From NCBI GenBank assembly GCA_036491115.1, contig DASXCQ010000045.1, forward strand, positions 28,114-92,113: a DNA stretch of 64,000 nucleotides, in the 5' to 3' direction. Below the pieces are notes generated by a model. The model saw only the letters and a program-made list of their open reading frames with translations, made no database searches and was not told the DNA's origin. Made by a program: the position numbers and the translations under genes. This DNA is from DATEPR01 sp036491115. Lineage in GTDB: Bacteria > Actinomycetota > Actinomycetes > Mycobacteriales > Pseudonocardiaceae. Position 1 is the stretch's first letter, and each line of letters starts with the position of its first letter. Shown one piece after another: positions 56,903 through 64,000 of the stretch.

Positions 56903-58181
56903 TGCCGCCCGGCCCTGTCGCCCAGGGCCGCCACCGTCGCGGTGGAAGGCGATATCGCGGGCACGAACTGAGTCTCCCCGTCCACGACGTAGACGTGCGT
57001 CAGGTCGGCCATGGCCGCGTCGATGACGTTCAGCATCGTGGTGTGATCATCGGCGACCCCCTGGATGATGTCGACCGGCCGGGTCATGACGCTCTCTTCC
57101 AGTTCGGTGCCCGGCGGGATCAGCAGCCGGTAGCCGGTGATGCCAGGTGCCTGGCGGACGATGGACGTGCCCCGTGCGCGGACGAACCGGCAGCGGCGGG
57201 TCAGCGACGGGCTGACGTAGTGGAAATGGACCGTGTCCGGCCGGATCAACGGCACGTGCACCGACTCGCCCAGGGCGACACGACCGGCCAGTTCGATCAA
57301 GTTGATTCCCGCCGAGGTGATGGCGAGATCATTGAGATGCCCGCCCAGCCGGCCGTTGACCTCGATGACGCGCGGGCCGTCCGGGGTCAGCTTCACCTCG
57401 GTGTGGGTCAGACCGGTGCACAGGCCCAGGGCCCGTATCGCCCGGCCGGCCAGATCGAGGACGCGCTGCGCCTCGTCCTCGGTCAGCCGCGCCGGCCAGA
57501 TGTTCCCTCGTTCGCGGAACGGTGGTAGTTGGGTGAATTTGCCGGTGATCGCGAGATGGATCGCGTCACCGTGGGCGATGGCGCTCTCCACGGACACGAA
57601 GCTCCCGTAGCCGTCGCTGTCGCGGCCGGTGAGGTACTGCTCGAGCACCCGAGGGACCCCGTCTCGGGTCAACGCCCGACGGACGAGCGTGGCACCGGTC
57701 TTGGGTTCGTCGATCAGGAAGGTGTCCCGGCTGCCCTCGCCGACCGTGGGTTTCAGCACGGCCGGCAGGCCCACGTCGGCGTGGGCAGCGATCCAGTCGT
57801 CGGGCGTCTGGATCAACGCTGTTCTGGTCGCGTCCACGCCGGCGCCGTTGAGCTCGCGGCGCTGCTGGTACTTGTCGGTGACGAGTTCGGCGTTGCGACG
57901 GGTGTGACCGGGCAGCCCCAGGTCCTCGGCCAGCGCCGCGGTGCGGCGTACCTGGCGCTCACTGAAGGTCAGTACTGCGTCCGGGCGCAGTCGGCGCAGC
58001 GCTTGTGCGTCTTGGGTATCGAGCGGGAGCACCTGTCCTGTCGTCGTCAGCAGCGGCATGAGCCGGTCGTTGTGCTGGGAGGGGGTGTCGCGAAGAAGAC
58101 CTCGCCCAGCGGCGCCAGGCCGGCCCGGATCTCGATGGGACCGGCGGCTCCCTCGTCGTAGACGACGACCATCCGCGTCAT
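56896..58181 (-). CDS. ATP-grasp ligase, interrupted by an apparent 1-nt frameshift
   Basis: The ATP-grasp core is intact: LVTDKYQQRRELNGAGV, LPAVLKPTVGEGSRD and the metal/phosphate site HTEVKLTPDG plus VIEVNGRLGG. This family joins a carboxylate to an amine through acyl phosphate, giving dipeptides or amides. The true N-terminus (MTRMVVVYDEGAAG to FFATPP, starting at 58181 and overlapping the MFS stop as ATGA) is in another frame. Adding one C in the C-run at 58079-58086 would yield a continuous 428-residue protein (PPSQHNDRLMPLL). As written, the first frame stops at 58047. An ATG at 58059 opens a 387-residue distal frame that could still be translated by reinitiation. Confidence 0.8.
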
Positions 58182-59425
58182 GCTGGCGTGTCCCTTGGTC
58201 GCGTGCGGACCGCCCACGCCGCCAGTGGCCGGTTGGCGAGGATGGCCAGCGCGAAGACGGCGCCGAGGGCGAGCCAACCGGCGACCCGCCACTGGCTGGT
58301 CACCGCGGTTACGAGCACCGGGCCGGCCACGCGAGGCAGCAGCAGCCCGAGCCGGAACACGGCGCCGTACTCGCCTTGGGCGTGCGGCGGGGCCAATGAG
58401 AAGCGCAGCGCGAACCGTGCTCCTTGGCCCCATATCTCGCCGGCGGTCAGCGCGAGCACTCCGATGACCAGGAGCGTGACCGCGACTCCCAATGGGACCA
58501 ACCCGGCGAGTCCGATCGCTGCACAACAGCCGGTCAGGGCGGCCAACGCCCATTCCTGTGTCCGGACGGCCCCGGGCACGGTCGCGGCGGATCGGGCGGC
58601 GCGGACCTGGAAGCAGACGACCAGTACGGTGTTGAGCGCGATCAGCCAGGCCGCCACCGCAGGCGGCGCGGCCGTGTCCGACACGATCCACAGGGGAAGC
58701 CCGACCACCAGGATGGTGTCACCCAGGGTCGTCAGGCTGCTGTGCAGTGAGACTCCTAAGTAGGGCAGGTCACGCAGTGCCCGTCCAGGGCGGACCGCCT
58801 CGGCGGGGGCATCCGGGCGCAGATCTGCTGGCATCTGTGCGCAGACCAGAGCCTCCAGCAGCGAGGCGATGCCGTACGCGGCGACGAGGGTCGCGCACGC
58901 CGCGCGCGTGTCGATGGCCAGCGCCACGCTGGCCGCCAGCGAACCCAACGTCAGGCCGACATTGAAGATCGACCGCAGCACCGCCGACAGGTGCACGCGA
59001 GTGTGCCCGGTCACCACGCGGGCCAGCAGGGCTTCGTTGGCGACAATCCAGGCCGACTCGGCCACGCTCAGTGCCGTCACCACGACCAGGAACTGGACGA
59101 AGTCGTTCACCCAAGGGGCGAACAGCAGTGGAACGGTTTTCCCGATGGCCGCCCAGATCGCGACGCGCCGCGCACCCAGGCGGTCGGCGAATCGTCCCGC
59201 TGCCAGACCGACGACCAGCCCGACGGCACCGGCGACAGAGAAGCCGAATCCCACCCGTAGTGCGGGCAGCCCGACAAACCTGACGAAATACAGGACGCTG
59301 CCTGCCTGGTACAGGCCGAAGCCGAGGCTACCGAGCAGCGAGATGACGGCGAGCGTGCGGCCCGGACCAGGTTCGGGCACGAACGCGAGTAGTCGCCCGC
59401 CGAGGCGGGGGACCGGCGACCTCAT
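58178..59425 (-). CDS. MFS transporter (probable exporter of the operon product)
   Basis: A 415-residue transporter with 12 hydrophobic segments and motif A-like GRFADRLGARRVAIW after helix 2. It overlaps both neighbours by four bases (ATGA at each end), so it belongs to the NRPS-like operon and probably exports the product or confers self-resistance. No substrate can be inferred from sequence. Confidence 0.88.
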   Translation of the reverse strand: MRSPVPRLGGRLLAFVPEPGPGRTLAVISLLGSLGFGLYQAGSVLYFVRFVGLPALRVGFGFSVAGAVGLVVGLAAGRFADRLGARRVAIWAAIGKTVPLLFAPWVNDFVQFLVVVTALSVAESAWIVANEALLARVVTGHTRVHLSAVLRSIFNVGLTLGSLAASVALAIDTRAACATLVAAYGIASLLEALVCAQMPADLRPDAPAEAVRPGRALRDLPYLGVSLHSSLTTLGDTILVVGLPLWIVSDTAAPPAVAAWLIALNTVLVVCFQVRAARSAATVPGAVRTQEWALAALTGCCAAIGLAGLVPLGVAVTLLVIGVLALTAGEIWGQGARFALRFSLAPPHAQGEYGAVFRLGLLLPRVAGPVLVTAVTSQWRVAGWLALGAVFALAILANRPLAAWAVRTRPRDTPA

Positions 59426-60939
59426 TGGACCGATCCGAGCGCGCGGCGGTCGAGTTTGCCGGATGTCGTTCGCGGAAGCGCCTGGTGCGTGTGCATCGTC
59501 GCCGGGAGCAAATGCCGGGGCAGCACTCCGGTGAGGTGCCGCCGCACCAGGGCGATGATCTGGCCGCCGGACCGCACCGGTACGACGTGTGCCACCAACA
59601 CCGGGTCACCCAGGGGACCCTGAGCGGTCACCACGGCGGCGTCTGCCACCAGAGGACAGCCGCGCAGAGCGTTCTCCAACTCGCCCAACTCGATCCGGAA
59701 ACCACGGATCTTGACCTGGCTGTCGGCTCGGCCCAGGTAGACGAAGCTGTGTTCGCGTTCTGACCACCTGGCCAGATCACCGGAGCGGAAGCGGTGTACC
59801 AGGCCGCCATCCGGCCCGGTTGTCGTAGGAAAGCGCTCAGCGGTGAGTGTCGGCCGCCGCCAGTATCCCTGCGCGACACCGCTGCCCGACACCACGATCT
59901 CCCCGGCCTCACCTGGTGCGACCGGCCGCGACCGGCCATCCACGAGGTCGATCGCCAGATGACGCAGCGGGACTCCGATGAAGCTGTCGGCCGAGTCCAG
60001 GTCCGCGTCGACGACTCGGCGGTAGGTCACGTGCACGGTGGTCTCCGTGATGCCGAACATGTTGACGATGGCTGGATGCGGCTGCGAGGTCATGGCGAGC
60101 CACCGGCGCACGGCCGTCACGTCGATCGGTTCGCCACCGAACACCACGTACCGCAGGTGATGTCCCGACCAACGTGCCGCCGCCACGGCGATGAGATGCC
60201 GGAAGACGGATGGCACGACGTTCATCACCGTGATCCGCTCCGAGATCAGGAGCCGGGCGAATCCGGCTGGGTCGTACATCAGCGGTTCCGGAACACAGAC
60301 CAGGCGTCCTCCGTGCAGCAGGGGGCCCCACATCTCCCAGACGGAGAAGTCGAAACTGTACGAGTGCAGCATGGTCCAGCTGTCGTCCGGCCCGAACCCG
60401 AACTGCCGCTGTGCCGCGTCGAACAGTTCGAGGACGTTGCGGTGGCTGACGACCACACCCTTGGGCGAGCCGGTGGAGCCGGAGGTGTAGATGATGTACG
60501 CGGGTGCTCGTCCGACGTGACCGTCACGATGTGCGCCGGTGTCGAGGGTCGTACACGGACGGTCCACGTCGATCGAGACAACTCCACCCGGTGCCCGGTC
60601 GGCCGTCGACGTGGCGACCAGAACGGTGGTGATCTCCGCGTCGGCGGCCATGAAGTCGAGACGGGGCGCCGGATAGGACGGGTCGAGCGGCACATACGTA
60701 CACCCGGCCCGCAACACGCCCAGTAACGCCGCGATCAGGCGGGCGCCCCGCGGCAGACAGACACCGACGCGATCGCCAGGGTGGACGCCGGACCCGACCA
60801 GCGTCGCCGCGACGGATGCGGCCCATGCGTCGAGTTGGGCATAGGTGAGCCGGGTGTCACCGTCGACCAGAGCGATGGCGTCGGCGTGGCGGGCCACGGT
60901 GGCCATGAAGCGTGTCGACAGGTTCGCGTTAGCAACCAT
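59422..60939 (-). CDS. stand-alone NRPS adenylation domain, threonine-type code
   Basis: A 505-residue adenylating enzyme without carrier domain. Core motifs are IIYTSGSTGSPKGV (A3), FDFSVWEMWGPLLHGG (A4), NMFGITETTVHVTY (A5), RGFRIELGELENAL (A8) and LPRTTSGKLDRRAL with the A10 lysine. Aligning these by eye gives a specificity code D-F-W-N-V-G-M-V-H. This is one residue from the classical threonine code DFWNIGMVHK, so L-threonine (or a close analogue) is the predicted substrate. The carrier-condensation gene upstream overlaps it by 11 bp and probably receives the amino acid. Confidence 0.92.
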   Translation of the reverse strand: MVANANLSTRFMATVARHADAIALVDGDTRLTYAQLDAWAASVAATLVGSGVHPGDRVGVCLPRGARLIAALLGVLRAGCTYVPLDPSYPAPRLDFMAADAEITTVLVATSTADRAPGGVVSIDVDRPCTTLDTGAHRDGHVGRAPAYIIYTSGSTGSPKGVVVSHRNVLELFDAAQRQFGFGPDDSWTMLHSYSFDFSVWEMWGPLLHGGRLVCVPEPLMYDPAGFARLLISERITVMNVVPSVFRHLIAVAAARWSGHHLRYVVFGGEPIDVTAVRRWLAMTSQPHPAIVNMFGITETTVHVTYRRVVDADLDSADSFIGVPLRHLAIDLVDGRSRPVAPGEAGEIVVSGSGVAQGYWRRPTLTAERFPTTTGPDGGLVHRFRSGDLARWSEREHSFVYLGRADSQVKIRGFRIELGELENALRGCPLVADAAVVTAQGPLGDPVLVAHVVPVRSGGQIIALVRRHLTGVLPRHLLPATMHTHQALPRTTSGKLDRRALGSVQ

Positions 60940-62506
60940 GCAGCATCAGGTCCGTCACCGTCTCCAGGTACGTGTTCACAATGGAGACGTCGTACAACCC
61001 GCCGTTGTAGCCACCGGCTATCCCTGCCTCGCCGGCGGCACCGAGTGTCAGCTCGATACTGATGCCGCGATAGGACGCGTGCCCGTCCGGACTCTCCGGC
61101 CATACCAGTTCTGTACGCAGTCCGGGCATGACCGGCGGGCGCGCGGCCCGTCCGACGTTGAGCAACAGATACGGGTGGACCGGCCGAGTGCCGTGTTCGG
61201 TGGGAAAGAGTCGCTGCTGCAGCGTGTAGAAGCTGAGCGAGTCATGTCGTAGGGCCTCCACGGTGGCTCGGCGCACCTCGCCGGCCACCGTGGCGAAGTC
61301 GGCGTCCCGGCGTGCCGTGATGCGCAGTAGGAACGCGCTATTGAAGTAACCGATCGCGTCCTCGGTCCCGGGATGTCCGCGACCGACCGACGGTACGATC
61401 AGGCCGAGGTCTTCGGTCCCGGAGCTGTCCCGGAATGCGACGAAGACCGCGGTCGCGGCCAACATGAACGGCGTGATCCCATGGGACTCCGCGCGGGCCC
61501 GTAGCCTCGCGACATCGTCGGCGGACAGCTCCCGGCGCCACCGTCGCCCCGGCCCTTCGGCCTGTCGTGCCTGGGTGATCATGGGCAACGGCAGTGGTGG
61601 ATAGGCTGCGAGACCGGCCCACCGCTTCGCCCAGTACGCCTCATCGGATCCAGCCGAGGGCGACAGCGCTCTCGCGCGTTCGGTGTCGGCCCACAATCCG
61701 AAGTCCGAAACTGTGGTCGCGAGCACGGACGGGTCGGCACCGGCACTCAGGTGGGCGTACACCCGTTCCAGCTCACGGAGGAACACGTTGACCGACTCAC
61801 CGTCGAACACCAAATGGTCCACGGCGATGCCCAGCAACTGCTCGTCGACGGTGTGCTGGATCAGCACAGCACGGAACAGCGGGAACCGTTCGACCTCGAA
61901 CGACCGTTCCAACCCGCGCAATGCGGGCAGTTCGGCAGCACCATCGACCACCGGTAGAGACCAACTCACGTTCTCGACAGGCACGCAGACCGCGAACACC
62001 GTCTCGGTGCCGGGAAAGTAACTGCGCAGTGCACTGTGCCGCCGGACTATCCAGGTCAGGCTGTCCGCAAGGATGTCACGGCTGACGACGCCTCGCAGGC
62101 GAATGCCGAAAACGCACGGCGGCTGCTGCCAACCGTCGGGCCCTTTCAGTGCAGCCAGCCGGGCCACCTGATTCGCGGTCGTCAGGATTCGCGCCGCGGT
62201 GGTTCCGGCGTCCTCGACCACGGGCACCGGCACAGCAGCGCCTTCCGGCCTAGCCAGTGCGGCCCGCCACACAACACCAGCCATACCAGCGACGGTGGTG
62301 TCCACCAGTAACTCGTAGGCAGAGATCACCAATCCCGTCGAATTCGACAGTCGCGCTGCGAGCTCGATGGCCAGCATTGAATGGCCACCATAGCTGAAGA
62401 AATCCGAATCGTCGGCAAGGTCCGACCCATCGATCTCCAGCAGCCGGTGCCATTCCTGGCGTACCGTCGCAATGTATTCCTCAATCGCACCGTCGGTGAT
62501 CGGCAT
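60929..62506 (-). CDS. NRPS carrier protein-condensation didomain
   Basis: A 525-residue protein. Residues ~1-80 are a peptidyl carrier domain with the phosphopantetheine site FFSYGGHSMLAIEL. Residues ~105-525 are a condensation-type domain with the catalytic region AVDHLVFDGES, in which the second His and the DG of HHxxxDG are kept but the first His is Asp. It contains HSALRSYF and the YFNSAFLLR segment. With the separate adenylation enzyme it forms a minimal module that could condense a threonyl thioester with a free amine or hydroxyl. The ATG at 62506 has GGGGG seven bases upstream. Confidence 0.88.
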   Translation of the reverse strand: MPITDGAIEEYIATVRQEWHRLLEIDGSDLADDSDFFSYGGHSMLAIELAARLSNSTGLVISAYELLVDTTVAGMAGVVWRAALARPEGAAVPVPVVEDAGTTAARILTTANQVARLAALKGPDGWQQPPCVFGIRLRGVVSRDILADSLTWIVRRHSALRSYFPGTETVFAVCVPVENVSWSLPVVDGAAELPALRGLERSFEVERFPLFRAVLIQHTVDEQLLGIAVDHLVFDGESVNVFLRELERVYAHLSAGADPSVLATTVSDFGLWADTERARALSPSAGSDEAYWAKRWAGLAAYPPLPLPMITQARQAEGPGRRWRRELSADDVARLRARAESHGITPFMLAATAVFVAFRDSSGTEDLGLIVPSVGRGHPGTEDAIGYFNSAFLLRITARRDADFATVAGEVRRATVEALRHDSLSFYTLQQRLFPTEHGTRPVHPYLLLNVGRAARPPVMPGLRTELVWPESPDGHASYRGISIELTLGAAGEAGIAGGYNGGLYDVSIVNTYLETVTDLMLHGC

Positions 62507-62526
62507 GCCCATACCCCCGGTGGCGG

Positions 62527-63237
62527 TCACGCCACCTCGCCGTCCAACACCTCTGTGACGGCGTCGACGGTCTCCACGAAGACCTCCTGGCGCGGACAGC
62601 CCATCCAGTCCCATTCGTCGCTAACTCCGACCGATTCCGCAATGACCCGCCGCATGAACTGGCAGGGCAGATCGCCCACCACGTCGAACACCCAACGGCG
62701 GTTCCGCTGGTCCTCGAAGAAGATGTACGGCGCCTCACGGTCGGCCTGCTCCCGAATCTCCGTCAGGTCCGATATCTCGCGTCCTCCCGGGTAGTCCATG
62801 CCCTGGAAGAACCGCGCCAGCCGTTGCTCGATCACCTCCTGCAGATCGCCATCCACTGACGGAACGAAATGCACATGGGCGTGGTCGGTGCACGCACCGC
62901 CCATCGCGCTCTGCGACATCGGACCGTGTTCGAACGCGATCACGGATCCGAATCGATCCGTGAGCATCTTCTTGTGCGCTGTGTAGTGTTCGGCGAAAAT
63001 ACGGAATTCTGACTCGGCCAGATGCGCGTACGAGAGATAGTGATCTTTCGGGAACATCAGCATGTGCCCAACGGTCAGCGGACCGATCGTCGGTAGCAAC
63101 ACTAGCCCGTCGGTCTCCCACAACACACGTGATCGGTCCCGCCGGGTCAACTGCTCGTATACGCTGCCCTCGAGTCCGGTGGTGCCGGTCAGCTCGGCAC
63201 AGATAGAACAGTGCTCATGGTGTTCTCGGTGCAGCAT
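62527..63237 (-). CDS. HIT-family hydrolase/transferase, first gene of the operon
   Basis: A 236-residue histidine-triad protein. The active-site motif TDHAHVHFVP (H-x-H-x-H) is present, as are an N-terminal HCSICAEL motif with paired cysteines and the FEHGPMSQSAMGG segment. HIT proteins hydrolyse nucleoside phosphoramidates or adenylated substrates. In this setting it might release or edit an aminoacyl-adenylate-like product or give self-protection. The frame is open to 63519. The ATG at 63237 with GAGGAA upstream is favoured because the conserved domain begins there. Confidence 0.85.
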   Translation of the reverse strand: MLHREHHEHCSICAELTGTTGLEGSVYEQLTRRDRSRVLWETDGLVLLPTIGPLTVGHMLMFPKDHYLSYAHLAESEFRIFAEHYTAHKKMLTDRFGSVIAFEHGPMSQSAMGGACTDHAHVHFVPSVDGDLQEVIEQRLARFFQGMDYPGGREISDLTEIREQADREAPYIFFEDQRNRRWVFDVVGDLPCQFMRRVIAESVGVSDEWDWMGCPRQEVFVETVDAVTEVLDGEVA

Positions 63238-63856
63238 ATTCCTCGCCCAACGACTCGAATCACTGCCGAAACAGCGGGCGTGTCCGTCCCGCAGCCCCAG
63301 CCTGCCCGACGCGCCTGTCATCCCGCTGACATCGCACTGTCCGCAACCGCGCCGGCCACGACCGGGATGCCTGGCCAGGGCTCGAGCACCGCATCGGTAG
63401 GGGATTCGTGCCATCCCCACAGTGCACCAACGACGGCAACGTGTGCCCTTCTGCGTGATCGCGCCCATGTCTGGCCGCCTACACTGTGGACAGCTCCCGT
63501 ATGTCGGCCACGTAAGCATTAAGGTCGTTGCTACCGTGGGCGAGTCCGTACTGGACTATGTGTCTACCCGACTTGTCAACGTTGTGCGCAGCGCAGGCTG
63601 CCGCTGTGTGCAGTGGCCAAGCTCTGCGATCCGTTGGCCAGCACCCAACCACACAGCCAATCTAGCGGTGCCCGGCTAACGGCACTCAACGTGCCGGACA
63701 GCCATCCGTAGGTGCGGACAATTGTGGGGGATGGTTCGCACATACGTTCGATGACCTATCGTATTCGCTTCGGGTACGCGTCGTACGACGAGACCGAGCC
63801 GGTGCAAGTGTCAACTGGTCGATGGAACACCAACGGCCACGCGACTGGGAGTCATA
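63238..63856. other. intergenic region upstream of the biosynthetic operon
   Basis: About 620 bp without a supported gene, more A+T-rich than the rest of the window towards its right end. It must hold the promoter of the minus-strand operon. A minus-strand frame continues from the HIT gene but has cysteine/arginine-rich, non-protein-like content. No regulator or clear repeat was recognised. Confidence 0.45.
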
Positions 63857-63900
63857 GGCCAATACCACTAAGTTAAGCACCGATGCGGTAGAATTTTGTG
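63857..63900 (+). mobile_element. left end of an IS4-like insertion sequence
   Basis: Just upstream of the transposase start, CCACTAAGTTAAGCACC (63865-63881) resembles the terminal-repeat style of actinobacterial IS4-group elements. The other end lies beyond the window, so the repeat cannot be confirmed. Confidence 0.4.
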
Positions 63901-64000
63901 GTGGCCAGAGTTGGGCAGGTTAAGCATCGGGTTGATGATTCATCTGGTGTTCGACTGACAGATCGTATCTCTTTGGGTGTGTTGGCGGAGATTATTCCTC
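63901..64000 (+). CDS. IS4-family transposase, N-terminal fragment (partial)
   Basis: The first ~33 codons of an open frame run off the window. The segment GVRLTDRISLGVLAEIIP matches the N-terminal domain of IS4-type transposases, which usually have a DRISLGVL motif. A GTG at 63898 or 63901 is the start. It marks the right-hand border of the accessory region containing the NRPS-like operon. Confidence 0.75.
   Translation, partial: MARVGQVKHRVDDSSGVRLTDRISLGVLAEIIP

Noticed and set aside
62527..63519. Long form of the HIT protein starting at 63519
   Set aside because: The extra 94 residues are Cys/Arg/Gly-rich without family similarity; the conserved HIT domain begins right after the ATG at 63237.

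Overview
The window is high-GC DNA with GTG/TTG starts, ATGA stop/start overlaps and very long antisense shadow frames. This is typical of a filamentous actinomycete. The gene set fits that reading: SARP-type activator, several ECF sigma factors, 10-methyl fatty-acid genes, a deazaflavin-dependent nitroreductase-like protein, a Tat-exported peptidase and a CBM2 glycosidase. A Pseudonocardiales host is a guess from overall style, not shown by any marker. No rRNA, intact tRNA or CRISPR array was seen.

Layout. 0-3 kb: end of a biotin-carrying carboxylase subunit coupled to an acyl-CoA dehydrogenase, then a YCII/DGPF protein coupled to an ECF42-type sigma factor with a TPR tail. 3-5 kb: a DarT/DarG toxin-antitoxin (phage-defence) pair in DNA of lower GC. 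5-12 kb: cell-envelope functions (L,D-transpeptidase, TmsA/TmsB pair for 10-methyl fatty acids, a GT-C-like membrane protein, a CtaG-like protein). 12-17 kb: two dehydrogenases, then a coupled FAD 2-hydroxyacid dehydrogenase/ThDP enzyme pair. 17-27 kb: secreted arabinofuranosidase-like enzyme, TetR regulator and a complete peptide ABC importer. 27-30 kb: a 1033-residue EndoQ-UvrD helicase fusion. 30-48 kb: mostly single housekeeping or accessory genes (UbiA prenyltransferase, DinB, TPR, glutathionyl-hydroquinone-reductase-like, FDOR, ankyrin, M28 peptidase, type II thioesterase, GGDEF cyclase, MFS, SagB-like oxidoreductase, APH-like kinase, HdeD, SigE/anti-sigma pair).

48-56 kb: an ArsR/SRPBCC pair, an unusual SARP activator fused to an arsenate-reductase-like domain that has lost its catalytic residues, a large secreted Ig/PKD protein, and a decayed stretch. 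That stretch holds a serine recombinase whose middle segment is inverted, followed by a tRNA T-arm-like scar.

56-63.3 kb: a compact six- or seven-gene operon on the minus strand. It encodes a HIT protein, a carrier-condensation didomain, a stand-alone adenylation domain with a threonine-type code, an MFS exporter, an ATP-grasp ligase (interrupted by an apparent one-base frameshift), a methyltransferase and a small unknown ORF. The window ends inside an IS4-like transposase gene. This operon lies between recombinase debris and an insertion sequence and looks like an acquired small-peptide biosynthetic locus. It is the best candidate for an undescribed system here, followed by the SARP/ArsC-like fusion.
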